Of a DNA stretch of 64,000 nt, positions 1 through 13,800 are shown in pieces. The notes below the pieces were generated by a model. That model was given only the letters and a program-made list of their open reading frames with translations. It was not told the origin of the DNA and did not search any database. This stretch comes from Plasmodium relictum. Lineage: Eukaryota > Apicomplexa > Aconoidasida > Haemosporida > Plasmodiidae. Position 1 is the stretch's first letter. Every line of letters starts with the position of its first letter. Made by a program: the position numbers and the translations under genes. The stretch covers positions 1,798,001 to 1,862,000 of the forward strand of contig NC_041692.1 of NCBI RefSeq assembly GCF_900005765.1, in the 5' to 3' direction.

Positions 1-540
1 TATTTAATTACTTATTTATTTATTTATTATATTATATTTATTTAATTACTTATTTATTTATTTATTATATTATATTTATTTAATTACTTATTTATTTATT
101 ATATTATATTATATTATATTTATTTAATTACTTATTTATTTATTATATTATATTATATTTAATTAATTAATTATTTTAATATATTTAATTAATTAATTGT
201 TTTTTTATTTATTATATTATATTTATATAATTATTTATTTATTTATTATATTATATTTATATAATTATTTATTTATTTATTATATTATATTTATATAATT
301 ATTTATTTATTATATTATATTATATCAATTATTTATTTATTATATTATATTATATTAATTAATTATTTATTTACTATATTATATTATATCAATTATTTAT
401 TTATTATATTATATTAATTAATTATTTATTTACTATATTATATTATATCAATTATTTATTTATTATATTATATAATTGTTTATTTATTATATTATATTTA
501 TATAATTAATTATTTTATTATTATATTTATATTTTATTTA
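1..540. repeat. AT-rich tandem repeat array, probable centromere edge
   Basis: I count 9 C and 2 G in 540 bases, so the stretch is about 98% A+T, with a strong bias of C over G on this strand. Three related repeat families follow one another. Units containing TTTAATTACTTATTTATT followed by a TTATATTATAT spacer lie at about 1-160. Units of about 33 bases ending in TTATATAATTATTTATTT lie at about 215-310. Longer units of about 57 bases containing TATATCAATTATTTATTT, then a TTTACTATATTATA half, lie at about 325-475. Plasmodium centromeres are known as extremely AT-rich regions of roughly 2-4 kb with imperfect tandem repeats, one per chromosome. The array begins at base 1, so only one edge is visible. 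The centromere call is inference; a subtelomeric or plain AT microsatellite array is the alternative. Confidence 0.6.
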
Positions 541-3500
541 TTTGTTATATATATTTGTTCCCTATTAATTATTTTATCCTTTTTAATTAATTTATTTAAT
601 TTACTTATTATTTAAAATAGTTTTCTTATTTATAATATTTAAATGTTTTTATTTTTATTATTTAATTTTATAATATTAAATATATATATATATATTATTT
701 AATTTATATTATTTTATTATATTTTTTATAAGTTATTTCCAGTATTATATACTATCTTTTTTTTTTAATCTTAAAATTAATATTTATAAAATTTTCTTTA
801 TAATTTTTTAATTTTAATATTCCTTTGTTTAAAATGAATTTATCCTAATAGTTTTTTATTTACTAATTTCGTGTAATAAATGTAATTTAAAATTTATAAA
901 ATTATTTAGTTCCTTATCCTTAATTTATTTTAAATTTGCATAAATACTTATTTTAATTATCTTTTATTAATGCTTTCATATAATTATTAATATTCTAAAT
1001 AATTAATCGCTTTATTTATTTTATTATTTTAAATTAATCTTATGATTTATAAGAGTTTTTTGTTTAATAAAAGAATACTATTCTATTATCTTTATTATAG
1101 AATAGAAACTATTTTTATTGAATAAATTCACTCGTTCAAATATTTATTTATTACCTTTTTTATTCATAATATAATAATACAGTTGTTTTGTCACTTCCCT
1201 TTTTTAATTTAGTTTTATTTACATAAGTTTTATGTAAATGTTTAACAGTTTATTTTTTTTTTTATCTGAACTTTTATATAAATATACTTACAATAAACAT
1301 AATATTAAAATATTAATTTTCATTTAATAGTTGATAATGATATATGTAAAAACTTGAAATTATATATATTAAAAATAAAATTTTGTTATATTTTTTGTAA
1401 ATTTTATATTATTGATGTTCAAAATATAAAACAAAATATAATGTTAATTTTTTGATTAGCTCTTTATTTTGTATAGAACTCAACAGTGATCTTAATTATT
1501 TGTAACTTTATTTGTAGAATATTTTATTTTTTTTTTTTTTTATTGACATTAATTTTTTAATTTTTAATATTTATACCTTAAGAATTAAGAATGTTTTGTT
1601 TATATTCTTTTGTTAAATTTTATTCTTATTATAATTTTTTTAATACTACAGATACTTATAACATATATAAGCATAAGCATACATATTTTATTTTTTACAT
1701 ACATTTTTTATTAAAATTATAATGCTATATTATTCTTTATATTTTTATATCCCTTATACGGAAATTGGTATATATACCATGAACCATGAATATTTAAAAT
1801 TAAAAGTTGACATCAACAAAATTAATTAAAATAATTTCTATTGAATAGATGATACATCAAAATAATATAAAATAAAGAAATTATTATCTGAAAATTTGCT
1901 GCAAAATTCTTTATGAAAATTTCAAAAATTACAATACACATTGTAAAATATTATTATATTGACGTAAGTTGAATTATTATTTTCAACGATTTTTAAATAA
2001 TTTTATTATTTAAAAGATATAGCATTTATAAATAAACACGATTTTAACAATATTCTATGCAATAAAAGAAATTGATGAACAAATTTATATACGTTACTTT
2101 TCCTATTCACAACTTTTTCATAAAAGATTCATGGTGTTTACTTATTTTTTGAAATAAAATATAAAATTTAACATAAAGAAAAATATACTTTATATAAATT
2201 ATATATATAACATAAAATATTTATAAAATTATGTAGTGTACCTTCATATTATTCCATTGTACAAACAAATTATATTAAAAAGTAAACAATATTAAAGGTA
2301 TATATCTAAAACTGAACTAAAATCTCATGGTAAATCCCTTGATCATATTTACTACAAAGGTAGCTTTAAAAAAATATTCAAAATTTGAATAAAGCTTGTT
2401 ATTAGGACTAGGATATTTATGTTATGTTTCAAAGTGAATTTAGAAATGAAATTAAAAATATTAGAATCTTTATTTATTCAATAAAAATTATATCATAACA
2501 TTTACTTTAAAATTTTGCTATTATGTATTATTTGAATTCAAAAAGCTTTTTAAAATAAATAAACCATTACAATAAAAATATGTAGAAACATCTTTAGGAC
2601 AACTTAAAAAGTTCTTTCAAATATAAATATGATATATTTTATTATAGTATGTATTTAAAATATACTTGTACATATGAACTTAAATCTATAATATTATATT
2701 ATCTATTTAAAAGATTATTAACAAAATTAGTGCCTCATTAAATTGGGAAATTTAAATATATAATTGGATATACTTTCATTTTTTACAATTTTTTTACGTA
2801 AGAAAATAAAATAAGAAAAGAAAATCTACACATTAAAAAAAGCACTAATAATAACATTTATATTGTAATATTTAAAGTGAAATAATTTAACTATTTTTGT
2901 TATTTTCTAATGGAACATAACATTGAAAAAAATTGACAAAATTTGTAGATAATACATTTAATAGAAAATTGTTAATATTCATTTGAAATTTTCTTCCCTT
3001 TTGTATTTGAACATTATGTTAAATAAATTTCTCTTTTTCTCTTTTTCTCTTTTTCTCTTTTTTCTTTAATTTTTCCTTTTAATCTTTTTATTTAATTCTA
3101 AAAAGATTCTGTAATTTATTATTAAAAAAATATGGGGCTTATCTAATATAAAATTTTTATGATTGAATCACGTTTTAGAAATTTCGAATCTAATATAATT
3201 CTCCACCGAGAATTATGAAATATATTTCCATATATTAAACCTTGCTTTTTTTTGGAATATTAAATTTTATATAAAAAGAATTTTCTTCCATTAAAAATCA
3301 CCCTAATAAATTAATTAAAAGACAACAATAATCCTTATTTATTACAGTGCCTATTAATAGTTAATCATCAATAATTTTTTTTGTGAAAATATGCTATTAA
3401 ACTAAATTTAAAGATTAATAAACAAATAGTGAATCTAATACATTAATAAAAAAAAAAAAAAAAAATAAATAAAAAAATAAAAAAAAATTGAACATAAAAA

Positions 3501-3556
3501 CAAAATTTTTTAATTATAATTAGGTTTATGTCACACAACTCAAAAAAAAAAAAAGA
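541..3556. other. gene-free flank between repeat array and CEP104
   Basis: About 3 kb without a convincing reading frame on either strand. Base composition is AT rich but not repetitive, apart from a pyrimidine microsatellite (TTTCTC-type) near 3030-3062 and an A/T run near 3450-3490. It includes the 3' flank of CEP104. I see no RNA gene or conserved element that I can name. Confidence 0.6.
3030..3062. repeat. CTTTTT hexanucleotide microsatellite
   Basis: About five near-perfect copies of CTCTTT/CTTTTT in tandem, in the 3' flank of CEP104. Simple-sequence repeat with no evident function. Confidence 0.7.
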
Positions 3557-6463
3557 TTATTCCACCAATCTAGGATTTTTAGAACACGACAAAAAGTGAG
3601 TTCTCCATTTATTTATATCAAATGATTCAATGGAAAGAGAACAATAATAACAAGAAAGATATTCAGTTTTTTTTCCATTACATTCATTCATTATATGTGT
3701 ATCTAATAAATTTTTCTTTACAACTTTGTTACAATATTCACATGACGTATACATATAACTATGTGAACACTCAGATAAAAAATGATCATAAATAACAACT
3801 AATTCAACGATTAAGAAGCAATTTGGACAGGCACAAAGCATGGGACACTTCTTAATCCAATGTTTTTCTAAACCTACTTCTGTGAAACCTTCATCCATTC
3901 TATAACAATATTTACATGTGAAATCAGGAACATGACCTTCATTGTTTTCATTTATTTTTGTATAATCTTCATTAAATTCTCCTTTATCTGATATCTTTTC
4001 TTCATCATTTACATATATTTTTTTGAACTCTATACTTTTGTCTTCATATTTCTCTTTATCATTGATGATGTTTTTATTTAAACGAAAACTGCTTAATGTT
4101 ACAGGGTGTTTTGTTTCCTCTTTTTTTACATCATTATTTTGTGGTTTCTTAAGCTCCTTGTTTTCTATAATATTTTTTTCTTCCAACTCCTGAATTTCTT
4201 CATGGCATATTTCTTTTTTTAAATTAATATTTTCCAAATATGTTAATTTTGAAATCTTAATATCTTCTTTATTGTCTTCCACGCATTTATTTATAGTTTT
4301 ATAATCTTCTTTTATATTTTTTTCTGTACCATTGTTACTAATATTACTAATTTCATTAGTTGTTTCAATATTATTTTTACATGCTATAGTTTCTTTAATT
4401 TTTAAATAATTCTTATTTAAATAAGTATTTTTTTTTAATAAATCATCATTATTCATAAACATACAATTTTTTTGGGATATTTCATTTTCAATTTCTAGTC
4501 TTTTTTCATTATTGTCATACTTCTTGAATGAAAACTTACCACCATTTTGTTCTACTTTCGTTTTTTCTTTTTCTTCTTGGTTTATACGATTTATTATAAG
4601 ATTTTTAGTATCAAACGAAATATTTAGTAAAAATTCCTCAAATAGTTCATCACGATTTTCCACAGTATTGTATATATTAACAAAAAAATCAAGAGATGTT
4701 TGTTTAATTGATTCAAGATCTACTTCAAGAAATAAAGATATAATTTCCAGTACTTTTTTTAAATTAATATCATTTTTCACAGATGTGTAATATTTGTTTA
4801 TCAAAGAATAGTAAAAACTCATCAAACTAACAATTATCTTTTCATTTATTTCTGATGTTACATCAGCAGAAAAAAAATAAAACAACATTGATAATATAAT
4901 AGAAAAAACATTTTTAAAAGAAGTGAAACTGTTATGTAACATCATCATTATTGTTTTTATACATATATCTACAATATCAAGGTTAGAATCATCTAAGCGT
5001 TTCAGAAGTGAAGAAATTATACATTTTAGGTATTTTCCATTTTTACTATTATAACTCTCAGAATCTGTATTATCTACGTTTAAAAAATAATCTTGAAACA
5101 TAATCAACATTTTTTCTAATATGACGACACTTTTAATAAATATATTATAAGAAGAATCTGATATCCCCCTTTTGATGATTAAGCATAAAGATTCTATATT
5201 GTTACACCAAAAATTACTTCTTTTTTTTTCACGATCTTCAAATGGTTTATAAGCAAAATCAAAACCAATTTCTCGCTTTTTTTCATCATCGCTGCAAATT
5301 AATAGTAAAATTTTACTTAAGTCAATATCACTATCATTTTCGTCCACATTCTGATTAAAAATTCCACAACTTTTCTTTATATTTTTTATATTTTCATTAG
5401 ACATAATTTTATTTATCTCTTTTTCGTAAAATTCGAGTTCCTTATAATATAAAACTAACCATTCATAATACCACTTCTTTGAACAGTCATTTACAATTCT
5501 TAATTGTTCTATATTTTTTATTATAATTTTTACCTTTATTTCTTTTTCTTTTAATCTTTTAGCTTTTCCATAATTCTCTTCTCTAACATATTTTTTTTTT
5601 TTTCCTTTTAAAAAAGTAATTATACTTTTTAAAAAAATAAAAGTGTTTACAATTTTTTTTAGTTCATTTGCCTTATTAAACTCTTCTTTTGCTACACATT
5701 CACCTTTTAAATTTTCAAAACATTTTATTTTGTTCTCTAATTTTTCATATAAAAAATTAATTTTATTTTTATCATACTTTGAAAACGATCTTCTAAAACT
5801 TCCGCAACATATTCCTTCTTCCGAAATGTTTTCTGTGATATTTTTATCATATATATGAAGACTATTAGCTATTTCTTTTTTTTTTAAGAATGTTTTAGTA
5901 TTTACTGAATTACAATTATCATTATCATTTTTAATTTTTTTATTAGGTAAAAAGTTTAACTTATTACATGAAGATGTTATCTCAGATGAAATTGAAGGTA
6001 TTTCTTCAGGAATAATGTTAACATAATATAACCCAATCTGTGAATAAGTGTTTAGATAGTTATTGTATGGTTTATGAAGTTTTAATTTGATAAATACACA
6101 TTTTATAGTACATGGCAAATATACATATTTAAGTTCCCTAGCACAATAACTGGTAGAAGCATTATCATTAAATCTAAAAAAACCAACTTTTGAATAATCT
6201 TTATTATTGTTTGATACAAAAATTTCAATTTTCTTGGTTATTGTATATTCATGAGACAAAAATTCTAAGTATTTAATTTTAGCTGGTTTTATTTGTAAAA
6301 TAATTTCTTGTGGATATGTACTATTTTTTTCACTTAACCATGGCTTATGAACTTTTTTTCCGGTATTTTTTAATAGATTTAAAATGTCATAATCTTTGTC
6401 ATTGGATGATGCACTTAATATTTTATATTTTAATTTTAAATTATCTTTGTCTTTTGAGCTCAT
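3557..6463 (-). CDS. CEP104: centrosomal protein CEP104 homologue
   Basis: A 968-aa single-exon protein with the full CEP104 domain order. Residues about 1-155 resemble the N-terminal jelly-roll domain (discoidin-like beta strands, ending around GLYYVNIIPEE). Residues about 230-325 are a lysine-rich coiled coil with two UVR-like motifs. Residues about 378-620 are helical and fit the TOG domain, which binds tubulin. Residues about 846-965 hold a Cys/His-rich zinc-finger array with repeated CxxC and HxxxxC spacing (for example CKYC, CPNC, CEYC, CYYC). In other eukaryotes CEP104 sits at microtubule plus ends and ciliary tips. In Plasmodium the likely place of action is the basal body/axoneme of the male gamete or the microtubule-organising centre, which is inference. 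A low-complexity Asn/Lys/Glu linker (about 640-840) separates TOG and zinc fingers, as is usual in this genome. The start is the only ATG compatible with the conserved N-terminus. Confidence 0.88.
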   Translation of the reverse strand: MSSKDKDNLKLKYKILSASSNDKDYDILNLLKNTGKKVHKPWLSEKNSTYPQEIILQIKPAKIKYLEFLSHEYTITKKIEIFVSNNNKDYSKVGFFRFNDNASTSYCARELKYVYLPCTIKCVFIKLKLHKPYNNYLNTYSQIGLYYVNIIPEEIPSISSEITSSCNKLNFLPNKKIKNDNDNCNSVNTKTFLKKKEIANSLHIYDKNITENISEEGICCGSFRRSFSKYDKNKINFLYEKLENKIKCFENLKGECVAKEEFNKANELKKIVNTFIFLKSIITFLKGKKKKYVREENYGKAKRLKEKEIKVKIIIKNIEQLRIVNDCSKKWYYEWLVLYYKELEFYEKEINKIMSNENIKNIKKSCGIFNQNVDENDSDIDLSKILLLICSDDEKKREIGFDFAYKPFEDREKKRSNFWCNNIESLCLIIKRGISDSSYNIFIKSVVILEKMLIMFQDYFLNVDNTDSESYNSKNGKYLKCIISSLLKRLDDSNLDIVDICIKTIMMMLHNSFTSFKNVFSIILSMLFYFFSADVTSEINEKIIVSLMSFYYSLINKYYTSVKNDINLKKVLEIISLFLEVDLESIKQTSLDFFVNIYNTVENRDELFEEFLLNISFDTKNLIINRINQEEKEKTKVEQNGGKFSFKKYDNNEKRLEIENEISQKNCMFMNNDDLLKKNTYLNKNYLKIKETIACKNNIETTNEISNISNNGTEKNIKEDYKTINKCVEDNKEDIKISKLTYLENINLKKEICHEEIQELEEKNIIENKELKKPQNNDVKKEETKHPVTLSSFRLNKNIINDKEKYEDKSIEFKKIYVNDEEKISDKGEFNEDYTKINENNEGHVPDFTCKYCYRMDEGFTEVGLEKHWIKKCPMLCACPNCFLIVELVVIYDHFLSECSHSYMYTSCEYCNKVVKKNLLDTHIMNECNGKKTEYLSCYYCSLSIESFDINKWRTHFLSCSKNPRLVE

Positions 6464-7875
6464 TTTAGACTATAACATAATTATATTTGCAATTTTTTAG
6501 AATTTAAAAAATTGTATATTTCAATGAAAAAAAAATTCTTGAAGTGTAATGGTAACAATAATTTCAAATCATTATCAGTAAAATAATTTTTTTCGGAAAA
6601 TTTTACATAGAAATTTAATCTATTTAACTGTTTTTTTTTTTTTTTTTTGGTAAGAGAATAAAATATATAAATTAAAAGAATAAAATGTTTAGTGTAAAGT
6701 ATTACAAAAAAAAAGAAAAAAAAAATTAACATATAATTCTGTAGAATGTGTTAATTTTTTTCTTTTTTTTAATAAATTTTTTGTAGAATTAATTAATGTG
6801 CATTATAATAAAATAAATTTTAATTATTTTTTTTTAAATTTAAATTAGGGTATTAATTCCTTGAAGTATATAAAATATGAAAAAAATTCAAGGAATATTA
6901 ATAACTAAAATATTTTAGCTATATAAAAAGATTAACCAAATGACTAGAAACAATTTATGATTAAAAAAAATATAGATCAATAACTTCTTAATTTTTTATA
7001 AGTTATAAATTTGTTTTTATTTATATAACATTAATGAAAGTTAAATTTTTATGAATTAAAAAAACAAAAATAAATATGAAAATATAAATAATTATTAATA
7101 ATCAGCAGAATTACGAAAAATAATTTTTGAAAATCCCAATGCTTAAAAAGAAAAAAAATTTCACAAGTGTACTATATGAAAAAAGAAAAATTAATCCTAT
7201 AGAAATAATAAAGAGTAAAAAAAAAAAGTTTAAAAATTCATTTCACTATATTAATACTCTAAGTCGATTTTTTTAGTGTAGTTATGTTATAAAGCTAGTG
7301 TAAGACATTTAAAAAAAATTATTTCTATTAATTAGAAAAATTAGTTCTTTTTATTTTTTTTTTCTTCAATAAATATATTAAAAAAAAGAACATGTGGATT
7401 TTATTGAAATAACAATAAATTCTTTTATAAATCAGTGACTCAAGAAAATTATACATAATATAAAAATAATAATTTAAAAGAAAAGGGAAAACAAAAGCAT
7501 AATAAAAATAAGTGTGTATTAAAAAATAAAATTTCTTAATTACAAAAAAAAAAAAAGATTTATGAATGATTAAATATATAATTATTCAAAATTATTATAA
7601 TATAAAATTAAAGTGAAGTTTATGAAAATATAATATTAACATGGAAAATAGACACACACACATATATGCGCACATAGTCGCAAGTGGAAAGTAAAAATTT
7701 AAAAACAAATGTATGTAAAGACAATACACACATATTTTATTCTTGTACAAGTGAATTAAGAAAAATAATAATATTTAAGTATTTTCTATTAAATATATAT
7801 ATTCTATAATTTTCACTACTATTAAGATTAATTTAAAAGAAACATTGAAAATACATAAGTATTTGAATTTTATAT
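6464..7875. other. intergenic, CEP104 promoter side and transporter 3' flank
   Basis: About 1.4 kb between the start of CEP104 and the stop codon of the transporter, both on the minus strand, so it should hold the transporter 3' UTR and the CEP104 promoter. It contains poly-A/T runs and a short GC-richer island near 7650-7690 (ACACACACA followed by TGCGCACAT). No gene is supported; the reading frame at 6481-6732 is a homopolymer product. Confidence 0.6.
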
Positions 7876-10800
7876 TCAACCAAATAATAAGTCAGTTATA
7901 ATACCAACAAATGAAAAAGCGGTCAAACAACCCAACAATACGTAAGTAGTTTCTACATGATATTTCTGAAGAATAGATGGATACACATGAATTCTAATTT
8001 TCATTATTTCTATTTTTTCTGAATTATTTTTCTTCAAGTTAACATCATCATTTCCAATTACATTATTTAATTCCTATACAAAAAATAATTTTTTTTTTTA
8101 AGAATATATATTGATTTTTAAATATTTTCATAAGTATTAATCATAAAAATTTTAATAATTTAAAAATTTTTAATTAAATCATTTTAATATTTTAATAATA
8201 AAAATATATTTTAACTTAAATAAATAAAAAAATGTCACAACACAATAAGTAAATGAATTAGATAAGGATGCAACGATTTTTTAGACATATTAAAAATAAA
8301 TATATATGTATTATATAGTTTCACGGTTTAATATATTTGAATAGATAAATGTTTATTTCATAATTTGTTTTTTATTTTTTTAATACCTCATAGTTAATAA
8401 TTTCATCTTTTGTACTAAATTTTATGTTTGATTTTCTTAAAGAAATTCCTTTAATACTTTGTAAACTATTTCTTTCATTTACATTTTTCCTAATTATTTC
8501 ACTATGCTTTTCTAAATTACCAGAAAAGGAACGATTCAAAGATTCATTCGTTCCATGCATATTTGAATTCAGTGATGTACTTTTGGGTTTTTCACATTTT
8601 AAGGTATCAAATTTATCTAGAGGATTTAGTTTTGTGTTTTTGGAAATATTAGATGCCTTGTTGAATTCATTATCTACACTCTTATCTTTTTCATTTGCAT
8701 ATTCTTCATTTCTTTCTAAGGGATTTCCAAATAAAAATATTGAGCATAAATGATCCAAATTTGTTTTATTGTCTATCATAATATTATTTGAATAAAAATG
8801 TTCATATTTTTTTGTATCTAAAATTTTACTTCTATGAAAAGCATTATAATAATATTTAACAGGGCTGATATTATCAATAATTTTAAAAGATTTTACATCA
8901 ATATAATTAGCATCATCATCATCATCTTCACTAGAGGAATTTTCAGGATTTTCAGAATGCATTTTATTTGCTAATTCGCTATATATTTTTTCAATTTTTT
9001 TTATAACATCTGGTTTTTCAGTTTCTGGTGACAGCGAATGTTTCTCCAAATTTTCATTTTGTTTATCTACTAGTTTAATATTTTTATTGGATTCATTTTT
9101 TGTCTTATCTGTTGACTCAATAATGTATTCATCTATATCTTTACTAGATATATCTTCATTTTTATTTAATATATTTTTATCAAATGGAGAAAGTTCCAAA
9201 TCTTTTTCATTTTTATTTTTGTATAGTTCTAATTCAGTTTCACATATTTCTCCATACAATTTAGATATATCTTTAAACTTGTAAGAAGTTTTATGTTTAG
9301 GAACTCCAATAGGTTTAGATAATTCTTTTGATTTTAATACTACATCATTTTGAGTTTTTATTGACACTTCATTTGAATTGACAATATTTCCTGTTGGTAT
9401 TTCTAACCTTAGATCATTAACAATTTTAGCGTTATCCGTTCCTTCTTTAGTTATTTCCTCTTTTTTCATTTGATGACAATTTTGTTTTAAAGTATTTGAT
9501 GATTTATAGTTATTATAATAATTATATATACAAGAATCGTTGCTTATTTTTTTGCGAAATTCATTAATTTGTTCTTTGTGTATCGCTTCTTTACTATTTC
9601 CTATAATCATGTCCCCATTTGCATGAAATGAAGATTTTAATTTTTTTCTTTGTCGAACAAATAATTTGTTATTTTCATACTTATTATTAGTATTATTGTT
9701 AATATTATTTTCTTTAATTAAATTCGATTCATTTAAAGTATCCATTTCTTTTTTTAATATACTATTACTCTGCGGTAGTAGAATCTTAGAAGATGAATAA
9801 TCTTGACTATTAGAATCATTTAATTGTAAAGTATTATCTTTTTTAATACCTTTTTTATCTATAAAATTTTCTTCCTTTGCTTTTACACTTTCATCTTTTT
9901 GGAGTTTTGATGCACTATTTACTTGTGGAGAATATACATTTATATCATATTTATCATTTTGTAAATCGGACTTAGAATTATTGAGAGATATAATACATTC
10001 AGAATTATTATTTATAGATGGATGCATTTTTAAAATCTCTCTTTTTTTATCTATGCTATTGTATTTAGAAGGTAAATCATCAAAATAGCAAGTTTCTAAC
10101 TTATCAATAACATTGTTTTGATTAATGGAAATGCTTTTATGTAAAAATTTTAAGTTGTTTAAATCATTTTCATTTGTTAATTCTTTCTTGTTCATTAAAA
10201 TATTTTTTCTTAAGTTTTCTTTATTTGATTCAATAAGTTCTCTTTTTCTTAAAATTAAATCTTCTAAAAATTTTGTTTCAGGTATTTTATCTATTATTTT
10301 GTTATTTTCAGAATTATTTTTTATTAAAGAGAAAGAGTTATTACTCTTCTCATTTGAAATTGAATTGATTTTTATTTTTGTATTCTCACAATTTTCTAAA
10401 GAAGTTGTTTTATATGTATCATAAGATTTAATGCTTTGTAGATTGTGCATAATACTATCATTAGCATAGCAAAATGTATTTTCACTACGAAAGTCAACAT
10501 TTCCTAAGGCTTCAAAAATAAATATTTTATCATTAGATTTATTACCATTTTTATTTAAAATACTATTAAAAGTATTTTTTTCATCATTTAAAGTTTGATT
10601 TATTACTGTGTCAAAAGAAATGTTAGTATTTTGCTCTTTATATTTTAAAGACTCTATATCTTTCATTAAATTATTATATTTTTCATTATTTTCTAATATC
10701 CTCGATATAGTACATTTATATTGAGATTTTAGCTTTTCTCTTTGGCGTGTAAAAACTTGTTTATGACATTCAAAACTACAGTTTTTTGTTATTGATTCAT

Positions 10801-13800
10801 TTTCTTTATGTTCTATTTTAAGATCATTTACGTTATAATTTACAACTGAATCACTAAAATTTCTTTCATATTCTACACATGAATCAATTTTTTCATTTAA
10901 TTTTTCTTTTTTAAAGTCATTTAGTTTATTTTTAAAGGAAGTTTCTTTTTCATCTTTTTCATATTTTATTTTATCTTTATTATTAATATTACTCTTTTCT
11001 TTTTTATTGTTGACTACTTTATTTTCATTTTCAAAATTATGTATATTTTCGCAGCTTTCGTTGTTCGTTTCGCTTACAAATTCATTATTACTTATTTTTA
11101 TTTGATATTTCGGTATTTTTTCAGAAAAATATTTTTGATTAATATTCGTATGATCATTAGTGTAATTGATATTATCGTTTGAACTTAAATAATTTTTTTC
11201 ATTGCTTTTATTAATTTTTTTTTCATTTTTTATTTCATTGTAAATCTCTTCATTTAATGAATTGCATTTTATATCCCTTGCAATATTCTCTAAGTTGCTA
11301 TTGTTCTTTGACTCTATAGATGTGATATATTTTTTCTCTTTTAATGTTTCAAATTCTCTATTATTAACATAGTTTTCATTGGATAACTTCAAAGTTGGTT
11401 CATATTTTAAGTTATTTGCTACAGTAGAAGTTATGTTCCCATTTATAAATATGTTTGTATTCCCCTTATTAATATAATTTTTTTCTGATATATTTTCAAT
11501 ATCACGTTTAAATTTAAAATTTTTTCTTTCTTTTTCATTTTCATAATTACATTTTTTGTCTTTAAGAGACATATTAAGTTCATGATCTTCTTTTACATCG
11601 TTTTTTTCATTATGTGTTTTTTTTTCGTTTGAAGTTAATATTACTTTTTTTTCAATTTGTTCATTTGCTTTATTATAATATTCATTACATACTTTTATAT
11701 TATTAGAAAATATTACTATTTTTTTTTTTTTATTTTGTTCAGTATAATCATCATGAATTTTTGCTTCATCTGAAAATTGTACACCTTTTTTTTTCTTTAT
11801 TTCTTTATTTTGATCAACATATTTTGTATCTTCTTCAAATGATTTATATATAATATTTTTCGCATCATCTGTATTATTTACTTTTATCTCATCTACGAAC
11901 ATTACTTCCTTATCTTTTTTTACTTCATCAAAAAATATTATTCCTTTCTTCTTTTTTTCTTTATTTTGCTCACTTTTGTCGTCGCCATATATCTCAATTT
12001 CGTCTGAAAACATTAATTTTTTTTTTGTATTTAATTTTTCTTTTTGGTCAGTGGGATTTTTATTTTCAGAAAGTTGACAGAATTTCTCATTGTTCTTAGG
12101 ATTTTTTTCTTCATTAATTATATTGGATTCACTGAAAAATGCCACCTTTTTTTTTTTTTTTTTTTCTTTTTTAGATTCATCAATATTTTTTGTATCTTCT
12201 TCAAATGATATAGGTACTTTTTTCACTTTTACTTTGTTCTCTTCAGAATATTCTTCTAATTCATCTGAAAACATCACTCCTTTTTTTTTTTTTTCTTTTT
12301 TTTCTTTTTTTTCTTGATTCATATTATTAATAATAGTTTCTTTTTTACTTTCGTTAAAATTATTATGATCTTTATTTTCATTAGTAAATATATTACTATT
12401 ATTTATTGTTTTAAAATCATTTGAGCTTCTTTTCAAAGGAACATTGACTTCGTTACTATCATTAGAACCGTTTTTAAGTTTATATTCACCATTTACAAAT
12501 TTAAAATAACTATCATTAGTTTCATAATTTATTGGTTCATTTTTATTTTCATAATAATCTAATGAATATTTTCTGTAATATTCTTTTGTTATATTGTTTT
12601 CATTTTCTTCTATCTGGTCATTTTTATCATTATCAATAAGATTATCAATTATATTTCCAAGTGCTCTTCTAATGTCTGTGCATGATGAAAACATTGTTTT
12701 TTTTCTGTTAACAATAGTATATTTTCTTAGGGGATTTTTACAAATATAATTGTTACTTTCACAAGCTGATATATATGCAAAGGCAGGTGATAAAAAATTA
12801 CAAAAAAGACCGCAAATTAGACTTATATAATTAAATGTGTTTGAAAAAATAATACCATTCGAAAATATCCATGCAGACAAAAAAGGAGCTATACATCCCC
12901 AAAAAAAAGCTGATTTGTCAGAACATATGTCTAAATTCATTAAATCATAACGCATTGATATGGAACCTGTTATAACTTTGGGTGCTACAGCAACAAAATT
13001 AAAGATATATAAAACGGATGTATTAATTTTTTGAAAAGAATTATTTAAACAAAAAATTAAGCCAAATACAAAATAAAAAATGCTACTAAAAAGAGTAGTA
13101 AGCCAAATAGATTTAGAAACATTAACTTCATCAGTTATTTCATTGCCCCAAGATGGTATATTACTTACAAACCCATAAGAATCAATAAAATTAGCAAACG
13201 TTTTCCCCATACAATAAGTTTTTATTCCCTCTATCTTACTTATCATATAATATAAGTTTTTAAAAAAAAAATATTTATTTTTTCCATTTAATGATTTTCC
13301 TTTGTTTTGATAATATTTATCATAAAATTTATTTGTAAATTGGTAATTTTCTTTTTTTACAAAGGTTTCTTTTGTATATAATTCTTTAATTTTATATTTT
13401 GGAACTTTAGAATTTAGACTATTCCTTCTACTGTATATTTTATAGATAAAATAAAAATACTGGTTATTGGTCGTATTTTTAATTTTTAAATCATTAGAAC
13501 AACGAAATAAAATAAAGTAAAAAATGTTGTTATGAAATACGTATGTCTTTTTTTTAAGTAAAGGGTTTAAGTAAAAAAAAGGGCAAATGTGTAAGTTTTC
13601 GAAATTTATTTCTTTTTTTTTGTTTGTTTGGGAATTTTCTAAGTTATCACTTTTTTTTATCTTTACACTATTTCCATTTTTATTTATTTTATCATAATAA
13701 TCATTCCTGTAGGATTCTCTTGAGAAACTGAAATTTTCATATTCTCTCAGATTTATGCATTCATCAACAAATGGGTTTCTACATTGTTGAAACTTCTTTT

